From the NCBI RefSeq assembly GCF_005048155.1, contig NZ_SUMB01000004.1, positions 1 to 64,000 on the forward strand: DNA of 64,000 nucleotides, given 5' to 3'. The stretch is from Streptomyces piniterrae (GTDB lineage Bacteria; Actinomycetota; Actinomycetes; Streptomycetales; Streptomycetaceae). Under the pieces are notes generated by a model. The model saw nothing but the letters and a program-made list of their open reading frames with translations. It was not told where the DNA came from and searched no databases. The number at the start of each line of letters is the position of its first letter. Within the stretch, counting starts at the first letter, position 1. Positions 7,999 through 16,278 of the stretch are shown here, piece by piece. The position numbers and the translations under genes are program-made.

Positions 7999-9615
7999 TC
8001 AGTCGGCCGCCGCCAGCAGCCGTGCCTCGCCCTCCTCGTACCGTCGGCGGCTCTCCGTGCTCACCGCGGCGCGGTAGCGGCGGTCCAGTCGGCTGCCCAG
8101 CCAGCCGGCCAGATAGCCGACCGGGATGGAGATCAGCCCGGAGGTCTGCAGCGGGAACCACTGGAAGTCCATGTCCGGGAAGACGGCATCCGGCGATCCC
8201 GAAACCGCCTTGGAGAAGGCCATCACGAACAGGACGCTCGCGGTGCCGCCGTAGAGCGTGGCCAGCAGTCCGGTGCGGGTGTATCCCCGCCAGAACAGCG
8301 AGTAGGTGAGCGCGGGGGCCACCGCCGACGCTCCGACGCAGATGGCGGTCGTGGTCAGCACCCCCACGTTCCAGTCCTGCACCATCACGGCGAGCACGAT
8401 GGCCAGCGTTCCCACGGCGACGCTGGCCCATCCCGCCACGTTCATCTCGGTGCGCGGTCGTGCCCGGCCGGCCCGTATCACCCCGGCGAACAGGTCGTGG
8501 GCGAGGGAGTTGGCCGCGGCCAGGGTCATCCCCGCCACGGATGACAGCAGGGTGATGAAGACGGTGCCCGCCACGGCCGCGTAGAGCAGGGTCTCACCGA
8601 GCGAGGACGAGGCGCCCAGCACCCTGGACAACAGCAGCACGGATGTCCTGCCCTGGGGGTCGGCGGCGGTGATCTCGCGTGCCCCGACCAGGGCTGCGGC
8701 CCCCGTACCGATGAAGATGACCAGCAGGCAGAAGGTGGTGACCGCGCCGACCGCCCAGGACATCGACCGCCGTACGGCCTTGGCGTTCCGTGCCGAGTAG
8801 AGGCGCATGGTGATGTGCGGCAGGCAGCCCACCCCGAGCAGGATGGTGATCTGGAGGCTGATGAAGTCCAGCTTGGCGCTGCCCGACTGGCCGAGCTGCA
8901 CGCCCTGTTCGAGGTAGGCCGGGCCCGCTCCGCTGCCCCGCTGGGCGGTCTGGAGCAGGTCGTCGATGCTCCAGTCGAAGCGGTTCAGCACCAGGAAAGC
9001 CACGATCGCACTGGTGCCGAGCAGCAGCACAATCTTGATCATCTGGATGATGGCGGTTCCCCGCATTCCGCCGAGGGCCGCATAGATGATCATGAGGGTG
9101 CCGACGATGACGATACTCGCGGTCCTCGCACCGTCGAGCGGGATGTCCAGGATGAACGTCAGCAGCGATCCGGCGCCGGACAACTGGACGATCAGGAAGG
9201 GCACACTCGCGATGAGTGTGACGACGGACGACGCGATGCGCACCGACCGGCCGCTTCCGGGCACGGTGCGGCTGAGCACATCGCCCATCGTGTAGGTGCC
9301 GGCGTTGCGCAGTGGTTCGGCGAGCAGGAACATCAGCAACACCAGCGACAGCGCCGTGCTCATCGCCAGGAGGAAGCCGTCGTAGCCGGCCAGGGCGATG
9401 ATGCCGGTGGTGCTCAGCACGGTCGCCGCCGAGATGTAGTCACCCGCGATCGCGAGGCCGTTCTTGAACGGGGTGAGCGAGAGATAGCCGGTGTAGAAGT
9501 TCGGCAGGTCGTCGCGGTCCGGTCCGCTGATCACGCAGATCAGCAGTGTCAGCGTGACCAGCACCGTGAAGATCACCAGGACGGTGGACTGCGTCCCGGA
9601 GTCGAAGTCGGTCAC
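7999..9615 (-). CDS. actP: Sodium/solute (acetate) symporter, ActP-like
   Basis: A 538-residue sodium:solute symporter with about 13 transmembrane helices. Family signatures include NFYTGYLSLTPFKNGLAIAGDYISAA split over helices 2-3, the GIIALAGYDGF turn, and the conserved Gly/Ala-rich LGGMRGTAIIQMIKI segment. It most resembles ActP, which takes up acetate and other short carboxylates with Na+. Its start overlaps the stop of the DUF485 gene by 4 bp (ATGA), the usual DUF485-actP pairing. Since acyl-CoA ligase, SDR and thiolase-type genes lie just upstream, the substrate may be a longer or branched carboxylate. Confidence 0.88.
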   Translation of the reverse strand: MTDFDSGTQSTVLVIFTVLVTLTLLICVISGPDRDDLPNFYTGYLSLTPFKNGLAIAGDYISAATVLSTTGIIALAGYDGFLLAMSTALSLVLLMFLLAEPLRNAGTYTMGDVLSRTVPGSGRSVRIASSVVTLIASVPFLIVQLSGAGSLLTFILDIPLDGARTASIVIVGTLMIIYAALGGMRGTAIIQMIKIVLLLGTSAIVAFLVLNRFDWSIDDLLQTAQRGSGAGPAYLEQGVQLGQSGSAKLDFISLQITILLGVGCLPHITMRLYSARNAKAVRRSMSWAVGAVTTFCLLVIFIGTGAAALVGAREITAADPQGRTSVLLLSRVLGASSSLGETLLYAAVAGTVFITLLSSVAGMTLAAANSLAHDLFAGVIRAGRARPRTEMNVAGWASVAVGTLAIVLAVMVQDWNVGVLTTTAICVGASAVAPALTYSLFWRGYTRTGLLATLYGGTASVLFVMAFSKAVSGSPDAVFPDMDFQWFPLQTSGLISIPVGYLAGWLGSRLDRRYRAAVSTESRRRYEEGEARLLAAAD

Positions 9616-10109
9616 GCGCGCACCTCGCCGTTCGCTCTGTGCTTCCGTATGCGCGCCGCCAACGGGTCCACCGAACGCCGGGCGGTGCGCTCGTACCAGC
9701 GGACCGCGGCGTAGGTCAACACCAACTGGAATGGCCCCAGGGCCATGCCGAAGGTCACCTCACCGGCCACCCGGGCGCTCATCAGGTCCTTGGCGTAACA
9801 GGAAAGGATCACGCACAGGACGAAGTAGCCGAGGGCGGTGAGGGTGGAGACCCGGCGCAGGGTGCGATAGGCCGAGCGCAGGGAGGCCAGCTCGGCGGGG
9901 TGCCGTTGGGGTGCCGGGGGCCGTCGGGGTGCTGGGGGCCGTCGGGTTGGAGGCCGTCGGGGTGTCGGTTCCGTGCCCAGCTGAGGACCGGGCCGAGGAC
10001 CGGGTGGAGGGCCAGGTCGAGGGATTGGTTGAGCCCCCGTCAGGTCGTACCGATGCGGCGGCATTGGGGGTGGTTCCGGGGGATACCAGCTTTCCCCGTA
10101 GTGCGTCAT
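9612..10109 (-). CDS. DUF485 membrane protein, partner of the symporter
   Basis: 165 residues: an N-terminal Pro/Arg-rich tail of about 70 residues containing degenerate RRPPxPRRPPAPQ repeats, then the DUF485 domain (LRSAYRTLRRVSTLTALGYFVLCVILSCYA... and FGMALGPFQLVLTYAAVRWYE) with two transmembrane helices. DUF485 proteins are nearly always encoded immediately before ActP-type symporters, as here with a 4-bp overlap, and are thought to assist them. The Pro-rich extension is longer than usual. A palindrome 47 bp upstream of the start probably controls this two-gene operon. Confidence 0.85.
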   Translation of the reverse strand: MTHYGESWYPPEPPPMPPHRYDLTGAQPIPRPGPPPGPRPGPQLGTEPTPRRPPTRRPPAPRRPPAPQRHPAELASLRSAYRTLRRVSTLTALGYFVLCVILSCYAKDLMSARVAGEVTFGMALGPFQLVLTYAAVRWYERTARRSVDPLAARIRKHRANGEVRA

Positions 10110-10155
10110 GGCTCGACCTTCCGTGCGGGCGGAACGCGAGGGGGGGCTCGCGCAC

Positions 10156-10175
10156 CATACCGACTGGTTGGCATG
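10156..10175. promoter_or_regulatory. TetR-type palindrome upstream of DUF485-actP
   Basis: CATACCGACTGGTTGGCATG, a near-palindrome in the gap between the acyl-CoA ligase stop and the DUF485 start. Its reverse complement matches the palindrome at 14011-14030 at 16 of 20 positions, so one regulator probably binds both. Confidence 0.55.
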
Positions 10176-10230
10176 AAGGGAAAGCCGTCTGACGCGCCAT
10201 CTGTCGGGCGCTCACGAACTCGGGTGAGAG

Positions 10231-11742
10231 TCAGCCCCGGAGCCGGCGCTTGAGGATCTTGCCCGTGGAGCCCTTGGGCAGCTCGGGCAGCAGATGAATC
10301 TCGCGGGGGTACTTGTACGCCGCGAGCCGCTCCCGGCAGTACGCCGCCAACGCCTCGACATCTGCGTCGGCTCCGGGCTTCAGCGCGACATACGCCGCCA
10401 CCTCCTCGCCGAGCCGGTCGTCGGGACGGCCGACCACCGCGGCTTCGGCGACCGCCGGGTGCCCGTAGAGCACCTCCTCGACCTCCCGGGGGTACACGTT
10501 GTAGCCGCCGCGGATCACCAGGTCCTTGAGCCGGTCGACCACGAAGAAGTAGCCGTCGTCATCGCGGTAGCCCAGGTCACCGGTGCGGAACCAGCCGTCG
10601 CGGATCGCCTCGGCGGTGGCCTCGGGCTTCTTGTAATAGCCCTTCATGATGTTGTGGCCGCGGACGACGATCTCACCGACATGGTCCTCGCCGGGCGGCA
10701 GGTCCCTGCCGTCGGCGCCGACCACCCGCACCTGCACACCCCAGATGGGCTTGCCGATCGAGAGCACCTTGCGCTGCTCGGCGCTGATGTTGAATGTCGC
10801 GGTGCTCGCGGTCTCCGAGAGGCCGTAGCCCTCAAGCACGATCACGCCCGGGAACTTCTCCTCGAAGGCCCGGATCACCTCACCGGGGATCGACGCCCCG
10901 CCGGAGACCGCCGCGCGCAGGCTGGACAGGTCGCGGCCCGTGACGTCCAGCTGAAGCAGGGCGAAGTACATCGTCGGCACGCCGGAGAAGATCGTGACGC
11001 CATGCCGCTCGACGGCGTCGAGCACCGCCTCGGGCTCGAACCGCGGGATCAGTACGAGGCTGCTGCCGAAGCGCACCGTGACATTGAGGACGCTGGAGAG
11101 CCCGAACACATGGAAGAGCGGCAACACCGCGGCCGAGATGTCGGCCGACGAGACGCCGAACACCTCGCCCGACGCCGTGCAGTTCATATAGAGCTGAAAG
11201 TGGGTCAGTTCGGCGCCCTTGGGCTTGCCGGTGGTGCCGCTCGTGTAGAGCAGTACCGCGGTGTCGTCCGACGACGTCGGGTGGATCTCACCGGAGTCCT
11301 CGGCCGCGATGAGCTCCTCGAAGTCGCGCGTTCCGTCCGGCAGGGCGCCGTACGCGACGGCGTATGTCGGCACTCCCCCGGCCTCGCGCGCGCCTTGGGT
11401 CGCGGCCGCGGCGAACTGCTCGAAGGTGATGAGCAGGCGCGCGTCGCTGTCGGTCAGGTGGTAGGCCACCTCGGGTGCGGTGAGCAGCGGGTTGAGCGGC
11501 ACCACGACCAGGCCGGCCTTGAGGATGCCGAAGTAACCGAACAGGAACTGCGGCAGGTTGGGCAGCTGAATCGCCACCTTGTCGCCGGGCTCCAGGCCGA
11601 GGGCGAGCAGGCCGCTGGCGACCCGGCCGGAGATCTCGTCGACCTGGGCGTAGGTCAGGGAGTGTTCGCCGGCGTGGACGAGGGGCTTGTCCGGAGCCGT
11701 CTCGGCGGACTCACGCAGGATCGTCGCAAGATTGAAGGACAT
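10231..11742 (-). CDS. Fatty-acyl-CoA ligase (AMP-binding)
   Basis: ANL-superfamily ligase that activates a carboxylic acid as acyl-AMP, then acyl-CoA. Motifs in order: P-loop LLYTSGTTGKPKGAELTH, the central EGYGLSETAS (A5), the hinge region RTGDLGYRDDDGYFFVVDR (A7/A8), and the catalytic Lys region PKGSTGKILKRRL at the C-terminus (A10). About 503 residues, usual for medium/long-chain FadD-like enzymes. The ATG at 11742 is chosen; a GTG 15 bp upstream is in frame but overlaps the previous stub, and its AAGGAG would lie only 2 nt away. It ends the operon that includes HAD and SDR genes; the acid is unknown. Confidence 0.9.
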   Translation of the reverse strand: MSFNLATILRESAETAPDKPLVHAGEHSLTYAQVDEISGRVASGLLALGLEPGDKVAIQLPNLPQFLFGYFGILKAGLVVVPLNPLLTAPEVAYHLTDSDARLLITFEQFAAAATQGAREAGGVPTYAVAYGALPDGTRDFEELIAAEDSGEIHPTSSDDTAVLLYTSGTTGKPKGAELTHFQLYMNCTASGEVFGVSSADISAAVLPLFHVFGLSSVLNVTVRFGSSLVLIPRFEPEAVLDAVERHGVTIFSGVPTMYFALLQLDVTGRDLSSLRAAVSGGASIPGEVIRAFEEKFPGVIVLEGYGLSETASTATFNISAEQRKVLSIGKPIWGVQVRVVGADGRDLPPGEDHVGEIVVRGHNIMKGYYKKPEATAEAIRDGWFRTGDLGYRDDDGYFFVVDRLKDLVIRGGYNVYPREVEEVLYGHPAVAEAAVVGRPDDRLGEEVAAYVALKPGADADVEALAAYCRERLAAYKYPREIHLLPELPKGSTGKILKRRLRG

Positions 11743-11749
11743 CGCGCTC

Positions 11750-12028
11750 TCACTCACTTCTCCTTGAGGACGCGCCGTGGCACGTCGATGAACAGGGTGT
11801 CGGCACGGTGTGGGGCGCGGTGTCGGGCGCGGTGTGGGGCGCGGAATCGGGCGCGGTGTCGGTCTCTCGCCGGGTGACGTCGAGGCCTACGGCGGCGGCC
11901 GTGAAGCCGTCGGCGGCGAGCCGCGGAGCCACATTGAGGGCAAGCCGCTCTGCCGGGTTGGCGCCGGTGCCCCGGGCCGAGCCCGTGACGATGGTGGTGC
12001 GGGAGGTGGTGCGGGAGATGGTGGTCAC
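11750..12028 (-). pseudogene. SDR-like gene stub in acyl-CoA operon
   Basis: A 92-codon frame with GTG start 3 nt after the HAD stop and a stop 7 nt before the ligase ATG. The first half reads TIVTGSARGTGANPAERLA then APRLAADGFTAAAVGLDVTR, which looks like the Rossmann TGxxxGxG start of a short-chain dehydrogenase with a damaged glycine motif. Instead of the rest of the enzyme it runs into a 12-bp repeat coding TAPDTAPHTAPD. Catalytic Tyr and Lys are absent. It appears to be an internally deleted SDR gene that keeps its place in the coupled operon. Confidence 0.5.
11808..11862. repeat. 12-bp tandem repeat, about 4.6 copies
   Basis: Units at 11808, 11820, 11832, 11844 and a partial at 11856, each close to GTGTSGGGCGCG. 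It encodes the Thr-Ala-Pro-His/Asp repeats in the SDR stub. Confidence 0.85.
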
Positions 12029-12031
12029 GGG

Positions 12032-12688
12032 TCACTCCTGCGGTGAGAGCGCCAGGTCCGGGATGAGGGCCGCGATGGAGGCGCGGGTGGTGGCGGCATC
12101 GGTGTGCAGCAGCGCCTGCATCCCGACGGCCCGGGCGCCGAGCACATTGGGCTCGGCGTCGTCGACGAACAGCACCCGGTCTGCGGACGGTGCGGACAGG
12201 CCGAGGCGTTTGAGCACAAGTTGGTAGATGGGGGCGAGCGGCTTGCGCAGCCCGACCTCGCCGGAGATGACGACCGGGTCGAAGAGCCCGTCGATCTGCT
12301 CGCGCGGGTAGCTGTTGCCCCAGCTGTTCGAGAGCAGCCCCACCCGGATGCCACGGTCAAGCAGATCCTCGACCAGCTTGAACATCGCCGGGTCGGGGCC
12401 CATACCGGCGAACAGCCGGTCGAGCACCCCGACCGGGTCGACCGGGCCACCGTGGACGGTGGTCAGCTCGGCGGCGAGCAGGGCGTCGAACTCCGCGACG
12501 GACAGCTCACCGGTCTCCAGCCGGTGGATCGGGGTCCCGTCCTGACTGGTGCGGGAGAGCCAGGCCTTGAGCGTGCGGGAGAAGGACGCCGGCTCGATGC
12601 CGTCGGCGGCCAGCCAGGCCGCGATCGAGTGGCGAACCGGGGTGGTCAGCACACCGCCGTAGTCGAAGACGACCGCCTCGACGCTCAT
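12032..12688 (-). CDS. HAD-superfamily hydrolase (HAD-IA)
   Basis: A 218-residue haloacid-dehalogenase-type phosphatase. Motif I is VVFDYGGVL (the nucleophile Asp, with the usual acid/base Asp replaced by Gly after Tyr, as in HAD-IA epoxide-hydrolase N-terminal-like members), motif II RVGLLSNSWGN, motif III Lys in VGLRKPLAPIY, motif IV VLFVDDAEPNV. The alpha-helical cap lies between motifs I and II. The ATG at 12688 overlaps the stop of the small SDR-like stub (ATGA). HAD proteins of this type often occur in actinobacterial acyl-CoA gene clusters; the substrate is unknown. Confidence 0.85.
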   Translation of the reverse strand: MSVEAVVFDYGGVLTTPVRHSIAAWLAADGIEPASFSRTLKAWLSRTSQDGTPIHRLETGELSVAEFDALLAAELTTVHGGPVDPVGVLDRLFAGMGPDPAMFKLVEDLLDRGIRVGLLSNSWGNSYPREQIDGLFDPVVISGEVGLRKPLAPIYQLVLKRLGLSAPSADRVLFVDDAEPNVLGARAVGMQALLHTDAATTRASIAALIPDLALSPQE

Positions 12689-12822
12689 CGCGTGACCACC
12701 CCCGGTGCGACGGTGACGCCGTCGACACAAGCTCGGTTGGCGTAGGCACGGTCGATGACGTGCCCGGCGCCGGTCACGACGGCGCCTCGGCCGTTCACGT
12801 TCACTCGGCCGTTCACGTTCAC
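12685..12822 (-). pseudogene. 45-codon SDR-like stub overlapping both neighbours
   Basis: A tiny frame starting at GTG 12822 (overlapping the SDR stop as GTGA) and ending at TGA 12685-12687 (overlapping the HAD ATG). It reads VNVNGR twice and then RGAVVTGAGHVIDRAYANRA, resembling an SDR nucleotide-binding start (VVTGAGxGIGRAYA) with the third Gly lost, followed by DGVTVAPGVVTR. No catalytic residues fit in so short a protein. It seems to be a collapsed SDR gene still translationally coupled on both sides; family assignment is tentative. Confidence 0.4.
12787..12822. repeat. 18-bp tandem duplication across a stop codon
   Basis: TCGGCCGTTCACGTTCAC occurs twice in tandem (12787-12804 and 12805-12822). 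The copy at 12805-12822 contains the stop codon of the SDR gene (12819-12821, minus strand). Confidence 0.85.
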
Positions 12823-13571
12823 TCGACACCGCCGGTGAGGGTGACGCCGCCGTCGACGACCAGGAGCTGCCCGGTCATCCAGGCGGCATCGTCGGAGAGC
12901 AGGAAGGCGACGACGCTGCCGATGTCCTCAGGGACGCCGAGCCGTTTGAGCGGGTACGCCGCGGCGACCTCCGCCTCGCGGCCGTCGTACAGCGCGGTGG
13001 CGAATTGGGTCTTGACCACTGCCGGGGCGACCGCGTTGACGCGGATGTCCGGACCGAGCTCGACCGCGAGCTCCTGCGTGATGTGGGTGAGCATCGCCTT
13101 GCTGGCGCCGTAGAAGCCGATCCCCGGCGCGGGTCGGATGCCGGCCACCGACGAGACGTTGACGACCGCGCCGCCGTGCTCCTTCATCCAGGCATGGTGC
13201 GCCTGCTGCACCCACGACAGTGCGGCGAGGCAGTTGACCTCGACGATCTTGCGGGCCGCGGCCAGGTCCAGCTCGACCATCGGTCCGTAGGTCGGGTTGA
13301 TGCCGGTGTTGTTCACCAGCAGGTCGGCGCTGCCGAAGGTGTCGATCGCGCGCTTGAGGACCTCGGCCTGGTGGTCCACGTCGTCGGCGTGGCCGGCCAC
13401 GCCGATCGCGTGCTCGGGACCGCCCAGCTGGGCGACCGCCTCGTCGAGCGCCTCCTGCTTGCGGGCGGTGACGACGACCTTGGCGCCGTCGGCCACCAGC
13501 CGCTCGGCTACGGCCAGCCCGATCCCCCGGCTGGCTCCGGTCACGATCGCCGTACGTCCTGCGAACCTCAT
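12819..13571 (-). CDS. Short-chain dehydrogenase/reductase (FabG-like)
   Basis: A 250-residue classical SDR: cofactor motif TGASRGIGLAVAERL (residues 12-26), NNTG (NNAG variant) near residue 88, catalytic Ser in VVNVSSVAG, YGASK active site (YxxxK), then the FabG-like end DDAAWMTGQLLVVDGGVTL. Probably NAD(P)-dependent 3-hydroxyacyl or 3-oxoacyl oxidoreductase in the acyl-CoA operon. The ATG at 13571 has CGAGGTGGAC upstream. It is the first intact gene after the thiolase stub and is coupled through GTGA to the small stub downstream. Confidence 0.9.
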   Translation of the reverse strand: MRFAGRTAIVTGASRGIGLAVAERLVADGAKVVVTARKQEALDEAVAQLGGPEHAIGVAGHADDVDHQAEVLKRAIDTFGSADLLVNNTGINPTYGPMVELDLAAARKIVEVNCLAALSWVQQAHHAWMKEHGGAVVNVSSVAGIRPAPGIGFYGASKAMLTHITQELAVELGPDIRVNAVAPAVVKTQFATALYDGREAEVAAAYPLKRLGVPEDIGSVVAFLLSDDAAWMTGQLLVVDGGVTLTGGVE

Positions 13572-13608
13572 GTCCACCTCGTCGTCCTGCCTCTCATGCG
13601 CCCTGCCT

Positions 13609-13645
13609 CTCATCCACCCCGCCCTCATCCACCCCGCCCTCATCC
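13609..13645. repeat. 15-bp tandem repeat across a stop codon
   Basis: CTCATCCACCCCGCC at 13609-13623 and 13624-13638, then a partial CTCATCC from 13639 that contains the stop codon (13640-13642, minus strand) of the thiolase stub. Confidence 0.8.
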
Positions 13646-13789
13646 GTCCTGACGCAGGGAGTTGATCAACGTGCTGGTGATGCGGGCGTCGGTCACGCCG
13701 ATCGCGCGCTCGACCGCGATCGCGCAGCCGTCGACGTTGAGCGGGCAGTGGCGACGATGACCGGCCGCTTCCGGCATCGGCACCGGCAT
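13640..13789 (-). pseudogene. Thiolase C-terminal stub
   Basis: A 49-codon frame with a good ribosome-binding site (GGAAGGAAG, 5 nt before ATG 13789). After a short MPVPMPEAAGHRRH start it reads CPLNVDGCAIAVERAIGVTD and ARITSTLINSLR, which lines up with the thiolase carboxy-terminal block NVxGGAIAxGHPxGxTGAR. The catalytic His motif GHP is replaced by ERA, and all of the N-terminal thiolase domain, with its nucleophilic Cys, is gone. It would be first in the acyl-CoA operon. The original enzyme presumably cleaved or formed 3-oxoacyl-CoA. Confidence 0.6.
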
Positions 13790-13806
13790 CGGCACTTCCT
13801 TCCACG

Positions 13807-13824
13807 TACTAAGCGGTTGCTCAG
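13807..13824. promoter_or_regulatory. Candidate operator at head of acyl-CoA operon
   Basis: TACTAAGCGGTTGCTCAG, an imperfect palindrome (CTAAGC / GCTCAG arms) 18 bp upstream of the thiolase-stub ATG. Location and form suit a TetR-family acyl-CoA-responsive operator; no cognate regulator gene is adjacent. Confidence 0.45.
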
Positions 13825-14010
13825 GGTGCGGGATGAGGTTCACCCTGCACCGGGCGGACGGAAGCGTCAACCAGCGGTCTCGTGAGACGACCGTCACACC
13901 GGCGGGGCCTAGGGGCGGGCGTGCAGAGGCTCACCCCTACGATCACCGGAGATCCACAACCAGCCCCACCCTTGCCCTGCGTCACCCCCTGGGACTAGCC
14001 TCACGACGTC

Positions 14011-14030
14011 CATACCGACCAGTCGGTGCG
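14011..14030. promoter_or_regulatory. TetR-type palindrome upstream of MDR gene
   Basis: CATACCGACCAGTCGGTGCG contains a perfect 14-bp palindrome, ACCGACCAGTCGGT (14014-14027). It lies about 120 bp upstream of the oxidoreductase at 14152 and closely matches the site at 10156-10175. Confidence 0.65.
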
Positions 14031-14151
14031 CCGAGCCCGAGCGAGGCCGACCGGTCCCCGCCACAGCAAGGCGGCCCTGCGACAGCCCACCGCCGCACGC
14101 ACGGCACCGCCCCGCCCACGGGTCAGCGCCGACAGTTGAGGAGCCCTCCAC

Positions 14152-15183
14152 ATGAGCCGCACCAATCACCAGTACCGGCTTGCCGCGCGACCGGTCGGGC
14201 TGCCCAGGCCCACCGATTGGGAGTACGTCGAAGAGCCGGTCGGCGAGCCGGGCGAGGGCGAGCTGCTGATCGAGGTGATCCACCTGTCGCTGGACCCGGC
14301 CATGCGCGGCTGGATGAACGAGGGCAAGTCCTACATCCGCCCCGTGGAGATCGGGGAGGTCATGCGCGCGGGCGGCGTGGGCCGGGTGATCGCCTCCCAC
14401 AACCCGCGCTTCGCCGTGGGCGACTACGTGTCGGGCACGCTCGGCGTGCAGGAGTACTGCCTGTCGGACGGCCGCGACCTGACCAAGGTCGATCCGGCGC
14501 TGGCACCACTGCCGGTGTACCTGGGCGTCCTGGGCATGACGGGCATGACCGCCTACTTCGGGCTGCTCGACATCGGACAGCCCGAGCCAGGGCAGACCGT
14601 CGTGGTTTCCGGTGCGGCCGGTGCGGTCGGCAGCGTGGTGGGCCAGATCGCCAAGATCAAGGGCTGCCGGGTCATCGGCATCGCCGGTGGTGAGCGCAAG
14701 TGCCGTCTGGTTGTGGAGGAGTTCGGGTTCGACGCCTGCATCGACTACAAGTCCCAGGACGTGCGGAAGGCTCTGCGCGAGGTGGCGCCCGAGGGCGTGG
14801 ACGTCTACTTCGACAACGTCGGCGGTGACGTCCTCGACGCCGTGCTGACCCGTCTGGCGCGGGGCGCCCGTATCGTCATCTGCGGCGCGATCTCGCAGTA
14901 CAACGCGACCGACCAGGTCAAGGGCCCGGCCAACTACATGTCGCTGCTGGTGAACCGCGCCTCCATGACCGGGATGGTGGTCTTCGACTACGCCGACCGG
15001 TACCCCGAGGCCACCGCCGAGCTTGCCCAGTGGCTGTCGGAAGGGAAGCTGCGGTCGCTGGAGGACGTGGTGGACGGTGGCGTGCGGGCGTTCCCTGACG
15101 CGCTGCTGCGGCTGTTCAAGGGCGATAACACCGGAAAGCTCGTTCTCAAGGTGGCGGACGAGGTCAAGGCGGCCGACGAGTGA
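14152..15183 (+). CDS. NADP-dependent MDR-family oxidoreductase (leukotriene B4 dehydrogenase-like)
   Basis: A 343-residue zinc-free medium-chain reductase. LSLDPAMRGWMNEGKSY (around residue 45-60) is the signature of the prostaglandin reductase/CurA branch; the nucleotide-binding motif GAAGAVGSVVGQIAKIKG (about 158-175) and YFDNVGGDVLDAVL, then ICGAISQYN are also typical. Such enzymes reduce alpha,beta-unsaturated ketones or enoyl compounds with NADPH. ATG with GTTGAGGAGCC in front. It leads a two-gene unit with the SDR at 15290 (106-bp gap) and is transcribed away from the acyl-CoA operon; the upstream palindrome links it to the actP unit. Confidence 0.9.
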   Translation: MSRTNHQYRLAARPVGLPRPTDWEYVEEPVGEPGEGELLIEVIHLSLDPAMRGWMNEGKSYIRPVEIGEVMRAGGVGRVIASHNPRFAVGDYVSGTLGVQEYCLSDGRDLTKVDPALAPLPVYLGVLGMTGMTAYFGLLDIGQPEPGQTVVVSGAAGAVGSVVGQIAKIKGCRVIGIAGGERKCRLVVEEFGFDACIDYKSQDVRKALREVAPEGVDVYFDNVGGDVLDAVLTRLARGARIVICGAISQYNATDQVKGPANYMSLLVNRASMTGMVVFDYADRYPEATAELAQWLSEGKLRSLEDVVDGGVRAFPDALLRLFKGDNTGKLVLKVADEVKAADE

Positions 15184-15289
15184 GAGCCGCCCGCTCACCC
15201 CACGGGCCTGTGCGGGTTGTCCGCACCAGACCGCCCGCAGCCACGGCCACATTCAGGGCCACATTCACGGCCATAGGAGGGACACCGCC

Positions 15290-16072
15290 ATGGAGCTGAA
15301 GGACGCCGCCGTCGTCGTCACCGGAGCCGGCTCGGGCATCGGTGCCGCCCTCGCCCGCCGGTTCGCCGCCGCGGGCGCCCGTCTGGTCGTGAACGACCTG
15401 GACGCGGCTGCCGTGGCGCGCGTGGCCGAGGAGATCGGCGCTACCGCCGTTCCCGGTGACGCCTCCGCCGAGCGGGACGTGGCCGCCCTGGTGACCGCCG
15501 CCCGCACCCACCTCGGCGAGATCGACCTGTTCTGCGCCAATGCCGGTATCGAGCCCGGGGGCGGGGCCGACGCGCCGGAGCAGGTCTGGGAGCGCGCCTG
15601 GCAGGTGAACGTGATGAGCCACATCCGGGCTTCCCAGCAGCTGCTCGGGCCATGGCTCGCGCGCGGGCGGGGCCACTTCCTGGCCACGGTCTCCTCCGCG
15701 GGCCTGCTCACCCACCCCGCCGCCGCGCCGTACGCGGTGAGCAAGCACGGGGCGCTCGCCTTCGCCGAATGGCTCGCGGCCACCTATGGCGACCGGGGCA
15801 TCACCGTTCAGGCGCTGTGCCCGATGGGTGTGCGCACCGAGATGTACGAGCGCAGCGACCCCGCCGCGAAGGCAGCCCTGGACGGGGCGGTCCTCACCCC
15901 GGACGAGGTCGCCGACACCGTCGTGGAGGCACTGGCCGACGGGAAGTTCCTCATCCTCCCGCACCCCGAGGTACGCGATCACTACGCGCTGCGCGCCACC
16001 GACACCGACCGCTGGCTGACGGGCATGCAGCGGCTGCGGCGCCGGATGGAGGACATCCCCACCGAGGCGTAG
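15290..16072 (+). CDS. Short-chain dehydrogenase/reductase
   Basis: A 260-residue classical SDR: TGAGSGIGAALARRFAAAG (cofactor), NDLDA after beta2 with Asp suggesting NAD(H) preference, CANAG (NNAG variant), Ser in TVSSAGLL, YAVSK catalytic motif, then ALCPMGVRTEM. Start ATG follows AGGAGGGACACCGCC. The C-terminus (HYALRATDTDRWLTGM) is like that of SDRs paired with MDR reductases and acyl-CoA dehydrogenases in catabolic islands. It probably oxidises a secondary alcohol in the same pathway as the preceding reductase; substrate unknown. Confidence 0.88.
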   Translation: MELKDAAVVVTGAGSGIGAALARRFAAAGARLVVNDLDAAAVARVAEEIGATAVPGDASAERDVAALVTAARTHLGEIDLFCANAGIEPGGGADAPEQVWERAWQVNVMSHIRASQQLLGPWLARGRGHFLATVSSAGLLTHPAAAPYAVSKHGALAFAEWLAATYGDRGITVQALCPMGVRTEMYERSDPAAKAALDGAVLTPDEVADTVVEALADGKFLILPHPEVRDHYALRATDTDRWLTGMQRLRRRMEDIPTEA

Positions 16073-16230
16073 GGCATAGCCGGGGGAACGGTGACGGTCC
16101 GGCGTCGCCGCTCCCCCAGCGGCCCGGTGCCGCGGTGCCCCGTGCCCCGGTACCCCGGTGCCGGCACGAGCGCGGCTCGGCCACCGAGCACGTACAGATG
16201 CCGCAGGCCCCAGCCCGCCCGCCGGGCGCG

Positions 16231-16278
16231 CGCCTCAGCTCACGTCACGGCTCACGTCACGGCTCACGCCTCAGCTCA
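16231..16278. repeat. 12-bp tandem array (4 units) across a stop codon
   Basis: Units at 16231, 16243, 16255 and 16267: the outer two are CGCCTCAGCTCA, the inner two CGTCACGGCTCA. The stop of the DUF1801 gene (16271-16273, minus strand) lies in the last unit. Confidence 0.85.
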
